34,622 nt of DNA from Flavobacteriaceae bacterium (GTDB lineage: Bacteria; Bacteroidota; Bacteroidia; Flavobacteriales; Flavobacteriaceae), in the NCBI GenBank assembly GCA_023558315.1, contig JAMJVX010000038.1, positions 1 to 34,622 on the forward strand. The letters are read 5' to 3'. Position 1 is the stretch's first letter. Each line of letters begins with the position of its first letter. Below are positions 31,522 through 34,622 of the stretch, in pieces. A program made the position numbers and the translations under genes. Below the pieces are notes generated by a model. The model was given only the letters and a program-made list of their open reading frames with translations, was not told where the DNA came from and ran no database searches.

Positions 31522-32552
31522 AAATAAGAGAGTGTATCTTTCTCAATATTTTTTTTGTAATCTGGAGTGTTTTTTAAGAAAGAAAATTTAGGAGATTCAA
31601 CGCCCTTTTTTATTTGTTCAGGAGATTTAAAAATACGAATTTCATCCCATATATTTTCTGTAATAAAATAATCTAAAGTTTTTTTTCCTCCCTCTACAAT
31701 TATAGAATTTATTTCTTTTTCGTATAAACTTTTTAGTATTTCTTGAATGGCGTTTTCAAATGGAATTTTTTGATAGAAAATATTGTCTATAGACGTATTT
31801 TCAGATTTTGAAAATACTAAAGTTTCTTCTTTTGAATTTAACACATGAGCATTTTTAGGGATTCGATTGTTTGGGTCTAATATCACTCTTAAAGGATTTT
31901 TTCCATTATAAAGTCTTGTCGTTAATTTCGGATTGTCATCAATCACGGTTTGACAACCCACTAATATAGCATCTTCTTCACTGCGCCATTGGTGTACTTT
32001 TTTTCTAGAAGCCATTCCAGAAATCCAAACTGGTTCTATGTTTTCTTTTTTTTCTGGGGCAATAAATCCATCTCTGCTCTCTGCCCATTTTAAAATAATA
32101 TACGGTCGTTTTCTAATGTGATACGTAAAGAAACGTTTATTTAAAATTTTACATTCATCTTCAGCAACCCCAACGATAGTGGATACATTATTTTTTAAAA
32201 GCGTATCTATTCCACTTCCATTTACTTTACTGAATGGGTCTTGAGTTCCAATGACTACTTTAGGAATTTTTGCGTTGATAATTGCTTGGGAACATGGAGG
32301 CGTTTTTCCATGATGATTGCACGGCTCTAAATTTACGTATAGCGTAGATTTATTTAATAAGGATTTGTCTTTTAGATTTTCTATAGCGTGAACCTCTGCG
32401 TGTTTTTCTCCAAATTTTTGATGCCACCCTTCACTGATTACTTTATTGTCATACACTAATAAAGCACCCACCATAGGATTGGGGGAGACTCCCTCAATTC
32501 CTTTTTTTGCTAACTCAATGCATCGGAGCATCCATTTTTTATCGGTATTCAT
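31485..32552 (-). CDS. ribD: Bifunctional riboflavin deaminase/reductase RibD
   Basis: This is a 355-residue protein. The N-terminal deaminase domain (1 to about 145) has zinc ligands in HAE (51-53) and PCNHHGKTPPC (77-87). The C-terminal reductase domain (about 150-355) starts at RPYIILKWAESRDGFIA and contains AILVGCQTVIDDNPKLTTR and IIVEGGKKTL. It deaminates the pyrimidine and reduces the ribosyl chain in riboflavin synthesis. I start it at 32552 (MNTDKKW) because an exact -7 box ends 30 nt upstream; a longer reading to 32585 would pass through the promoter. No other rib gene is in the window. Confidence 0.95.
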   Translation of the reverse strand: MNTDKKWMLRCIELAKKGIEGVSPNPMVGALLVYDNKVISEGWHQKFGEKHAEVHAIENLKDKSLLNKSTLYVNLEPCNHHGKTPPCSQAIINAKIPKVVIGTQDPFSKVNGSGIDTLLKNNVSTIVGVAEDECKILNKRFFTYHIRKRPYIILKWAESRDGFIAPEKKENIEPVWISGMASRKKVHQWRSEEDAILVGCQTVIDDNPKLTTRLYNGKNPLRVILDPNNRIPKNAHVLNSKEETLVFSKSENTSIDNIFYQKIPFENAIQEILKSLYEKEINSIIVEGGKKTLDYFITENIWDEIRIFKSPEQIKKGVESPKFSFLKNTPDYKKNIEKDTLSYFYNSSFNLTEIF

Positions 32553-32582
32553 TTTTTTTAGAATGATATGGTATAGGAATAA

Positions 32583-32590
32583 CAAAAATA
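32583..32590 (-). promoter_or_regulatory. -7 promoter element for ribD
   Basis: Minus-strand TATTTTTG is an exact TAnnTTTG match ending 30 nt before the ribD ATG at 32552. There is no room for an FMN riboswitch between promoter and start. Confidence 0.5.
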
Positions 32591-32613
32591 TTTAATTTTT
32601 ATTTTTTTAAATG

Positions 32614-32621
32614 TATTTTTG
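32614..32621 (+). promoter_or_regulatory. -7 promoter element for the GNAT-prmC-ligA unit
   Basis: TATTTTTG is an exact TAnnTTTG match ending 18 nt before the ATG at 32640. It is divergent from the ribD promoter, with 23 bp between the two boxes. Confidence 0.5.
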
Positions 32622-32639
32622 GTTTTTAAAATAAATTTA

Positions 32640-33125
32640 ATGAATATTCAAATTCGTCACATAGAAAAAAAGGACAATGAACAATTAGCAAAAGTTGTAA
32701 GAGAGGTTTTGATAGAATACAATGTGCCAAAAACAGGAACAGCGTATGAAGACCCTGAATTAGATATGATGTTTGAAACGTATCTAAACCCAAAAAGTAT
32801 TTATTATGTATTAGAATCGGAGGAGGGAAATATCTTAGGAGGTGGAGGTGTTGCACCCTTGCAAAATGGAGACCCTGCTATATGCGAGCTGCAAAAAATG
32901 TATTTTTCACCACTAGCTAGAGGAAAAGGTTTGGGTTCTAAAATGATAGATATATGTCTTGATTTCGCAAAACAAAATCAGTTTAGTCAGTGTTATATAG
33001 AAACGATGGAAAACATGAAAGAGGCACAACGATTATATGAGAAAAAAGGATTTTCTTATCTAGATAAAAGTATGGGGAATACAGGGCATTGTTCGTGTAA
33101 TGTTTGGTTATTAAAAGATATTTAA
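32640..33125 (+). CDS. GNAT family N-acetyltransferase
   Basis: This 161-residue GCN5-related acetyltransferase has the acetyl-CoA pyrophosphate-binding motif A, LARGKGLGSKMI (about 99-110), preceded by the strand CELQKMYFSP, and motif B, EAQRLYEKKGF (about 130-140). The substrate is unknown. I start it at 32640 (MNIQIRHIEKKD) because the family begins with such a strand; an upstream in-frame TTG start at 32619 would lie within the promoter. It precedes prmC by 17 bp, so both may share a transcript. This position next to ribD and prmC is common in flavobacteria. Confidence 0.88.
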   Translation: MNIQIRHIEKKDNEQLAKVVREVLIEYNVPKTGTAYEDPELDMMFETYLNPKSIYYVLESEEGNILGGGGVAPLQNGDPAICELQKMYFSPLARGKGLGSKMIDICLDFAKQNQFSQCYIETMENMKEAQRLYEKKGFSYLDKSMGNTGHCSCNVWLLKDI

Positions 33126-33142
33126 AAACAATTTTCTATACT

Positions 33143-33994
33143 TTGAAAATAACAGAGGCGTTAGCGTTATTTAGGGAAAGATTAGCATTTTATTTATCCA
33201 AATCAGAAATTGATTTTTATTTTAAAAAAATCATATCACACTATTTTGATTTGGAAGCAACAACCCTAGCTTTAACTCCAAATCACGTTTTTGAAAGCCA
33301 AGAAGTCAAACAACTAAAAGAGGTACTTTCAGACTTAGAAAAACAAAAACCGCTTCAATATATTTTAGGAGAAGCAGATTTTTATCACTATACGTTTAAA
33401 GTTTCTGAGGATGTGCTAATTCCTCGCCCAGAAACCGCAGAACTTATAGAATGGGTGAAAGAGAGTTATTCAGATACGCAAAAAACCCTTTCTTTATTAG
33501 ATATAGGTACAGGTAGTGGATGTATTGCTGTTAGTTTGGCATTAGCAAACGCAAACTTTAAAGTGTATGCCTTAGATAAATTTCAACACGCTTTGAACAT
33601 TGCCAAGGAGAACGCTATAAATTTGGAAGCAAAAGTCTCTTTTTTTAAACACGATATTACTCAAAATTTTCAGTGGGAAACCCCTTTGGATAGTATCGTA
33701 TCTAATCCTCCCTATCTTATTTCTAATGAAAAAAAACAAATGCGTCCAAACGTTTTGGATTACGAACCATACTCTGCGTTGTTTACACCAGATAAAAATC
33801 CCATATATTTTTATGAGAAAATCGTTTCCTTTGCACAATTATATTTGAAAAAAAATGGGTATATTTTTTTTGAAATAAATCCTACATTTGTTAAATCTAT
33901 AGTTTCTTTACTAGAGGAAAATTCTTATTCAAATATTGAAATACGGAAAGATGCTTATGGAAAGGAACGAATGATAAAAGCTATAAAAAATTAA
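33143..33994 (+). CDS. prmC: Peptide chain release factor N5-glutamine methyltransferase
   Basis: This 283-residue methyltransferase has an N-terminal helical domain, IPRPET (about 93-98), SAM motif I LLDIGTGSGCIAVSLAL (about 118-134), and the catalytic NPPY at about 188-191. It methylates the glutamine of the GGQ loop in release factors RF1 and RF2. No ATG is available near the N-terminus. I choose the TTG at 33143 (reading MKITEALALFRERL), which fits the family; an earlier TTG at 33104 would overlap the acetyltransferase by 22 bp. It is followed by ligA after 2 bp. Confidence 0.92.
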   Translation: MKITEALALFRERLAFYLSKSEIDFYFKKIISHYFDLEATTLALTPNHVFESQEVKQLKEVLSDLEKQKPLQYILGEADFYHYTFKVSEDVLIPRPETAELIEWVKESYSDTQKTLSLLDIGTGSGCIAVSLALANANFKVYALDKFQHALNIAKENAINLEAKVSFFKHDITQNFQWETPLDSIVSNPPYLISNEKKQMRPNVLDYEPYSALFTPDKNPIYFYEKIVSFAQLYLKKNGYIFFEINPTFVKSIVSLLEENSYSNIEIRKDAYGKERMIKAIKN

Positions 33995-33996
33995 AA

Positions 33997-34622
33997 ATGA
34001 GTGACATCAAACAGGAAATAGAGAAATTAAGACAGCAATTAAACCGATGTAATTATGAATATTATATTTTAGACAGTCCTACCCTAAGTGATTATGAGTT
34101 TGATATTCTCTTAAAAAAACTTCAACAATTAGAAGAGGAAAACCCTCAGTATTTTGATGCTAACTCACCTTCACAAAGAGTAGGAGGAACAATTACTAAA
34201 AATTTCCCTACCGTAAAACACAATTATAGGATGTACTCTTTGGACAACGCCTATTCCTTAGTAGAGTTGCAAAAATGGGAAACACGAATACAAAAAATAG
34301 TAGGGGAGGAGCAAAAAATAGAATACTTCTGTGAGTTAAAATTGGATGGGGCATCAATTAATTTGGTTTATGAAAAGGGAGTGCTAACAAAAGCGGTTAC
34401 AAGAGGTGATGGAGAACAGGGAGACGATATTACTACCAATGTAAAAACTATTCCGACAATACCGCTAAAATTGATAGGAGATAAGTATCCAGACTTTTTT
34501 GAGATAAGAGGCGAAATAGTATTGCCTATAGAAAAATTTGAAAAACTAAATGAAGAGAGGATAAAAAATGAACTTCCTCCCTATATGAATCCAAGAAATA
34601 CCGCTTCAGGGACGTTGAAACT
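33997..34622 (+). CDS. ligA: NAD-dependent DNA ligase LigA, 5' part (cut by the window end)
   Basis: ATG at 33997 opens a frame that continues to the end of the window, giving 208 complete codons. The N-terminal Ia domain (about 5-70, with YYILDSPTLSDYEFD) binds NMN, and the adenylation domain begins after SLDNAYS (81-87). The adenylated lysine is Lys115 in CELKLDGASINLVYE; RGDGEQGDD, EIRGEIVLP and NPRNTASGTLK follow as expected. The enzyme seals nicks in DNA using NAD+. The remaining two thirds (OB, zinc finger, HhH and BRCT domains) lie beyond the window. It starts 2 bp after prmC. Confidence 0.97.
   Translation, partial: MSDIKQEIEKLRQQLNRCNYEYYILDSPTLSDYEFDILLKKLQQLEEENPQYFDANSPSQRVGGTITKNFPTVKHNYRMYSLDNAYSLVELQKWETRIQKIVGEEQKIEYFCELKLDGASINLVYEKGVLTKAVTRGDGEQGDDITTNVKTIPTIPLKLIGDKYPDFFEIRGEIVLPIEKFEKLNEERIKNELPPYMNPRNTASGTLK

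Overview
The window is a dense, AT-rich (roughly 30% GC by eye) chromosomal segment from a member of the Bacteroidota, most likely of the Flavobacteriia. The evidence is the gene content (DUF4254, split cytochrome oxidase subunit III genes with ctaB, single-chain GcvP, a YpdA-type reductase, the purH-mreB-mreC block, and dnaA next to a low-molecular-weight phosphatase) and the promoters: at least 15 gene starts are preceded by an exact match to the Bacteroidetes -7 element TAnnTTTG, usually 17-35 nt before the start codon. No genus can be assigned from this. I see no tRNA, rRNA, CRISPR array, insertion sequence or integrase.

Layout, left to right. 1-2.0 kb (+): a HicB/HicA-like toxin-antitoxin pair running into DUF493 and a YpdA-like flavin reductase. 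2.0-5.6 kb (-): heme O synthase (ctaB), short and long cytochrome oxidase subunit III genes, and between these two a PLP-dependent histidine-decarboxylase-like gene. 5.6-9.8 kb (-): a TonB protein, then glycine cleavage H and P proteins. 9.8-12.4 kb (+): a degenerate UbiA-like membrane protein, an exported rhodanese, DUF4254 and a crotonase-fold enzyme. 12.5-13.3 kb (-): an orphan lipoprotein and a 57-residue membrane ORF. 13.5-18.6 kb (+): beta-phosphoglucomutase and a GH65 maltose phosphorylase (together turning maltose and phosphate into glucose and glucose-6-phosphate), then a tail-specific protease. 18.6-28.2 kb: the cell-shape locus purH-mreB-mreC / mreD-mrdA-rodA on the minus strand, interrupted between mreC and mreD by an XRE regulator (-) and a membrane-anchored MutS-like ATPase (+). 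28.3-31.0 kb (-): dnaA, a tyrosine phosphatase and an RsmI-like methyltransferase. 31.1-34.6 kb: a thioesterase (+), ribD (-), then GNAT acetyltransferase, prmC and the 5' part of ligA (+).

Most of the window is housekeeping. The three places that depart from the expected arrangement are (a) the XRE/MutS-like insertion into the elongasome operon, where the XRE promoter carries a perfect 7-bp inverted repeat and appears to be the only visible promoter for mreD-mrdA-rodA; (b) the amino-acid decarboxylase inside the cytochrome oxidase operon; and (c) the UbiA-fold protein that has lost its first aspartate motif and shares back-to-back promoters with gcvP. Of these, (a) is the best candidate for an undescribed system, but nothing in the sequence proves a new function.
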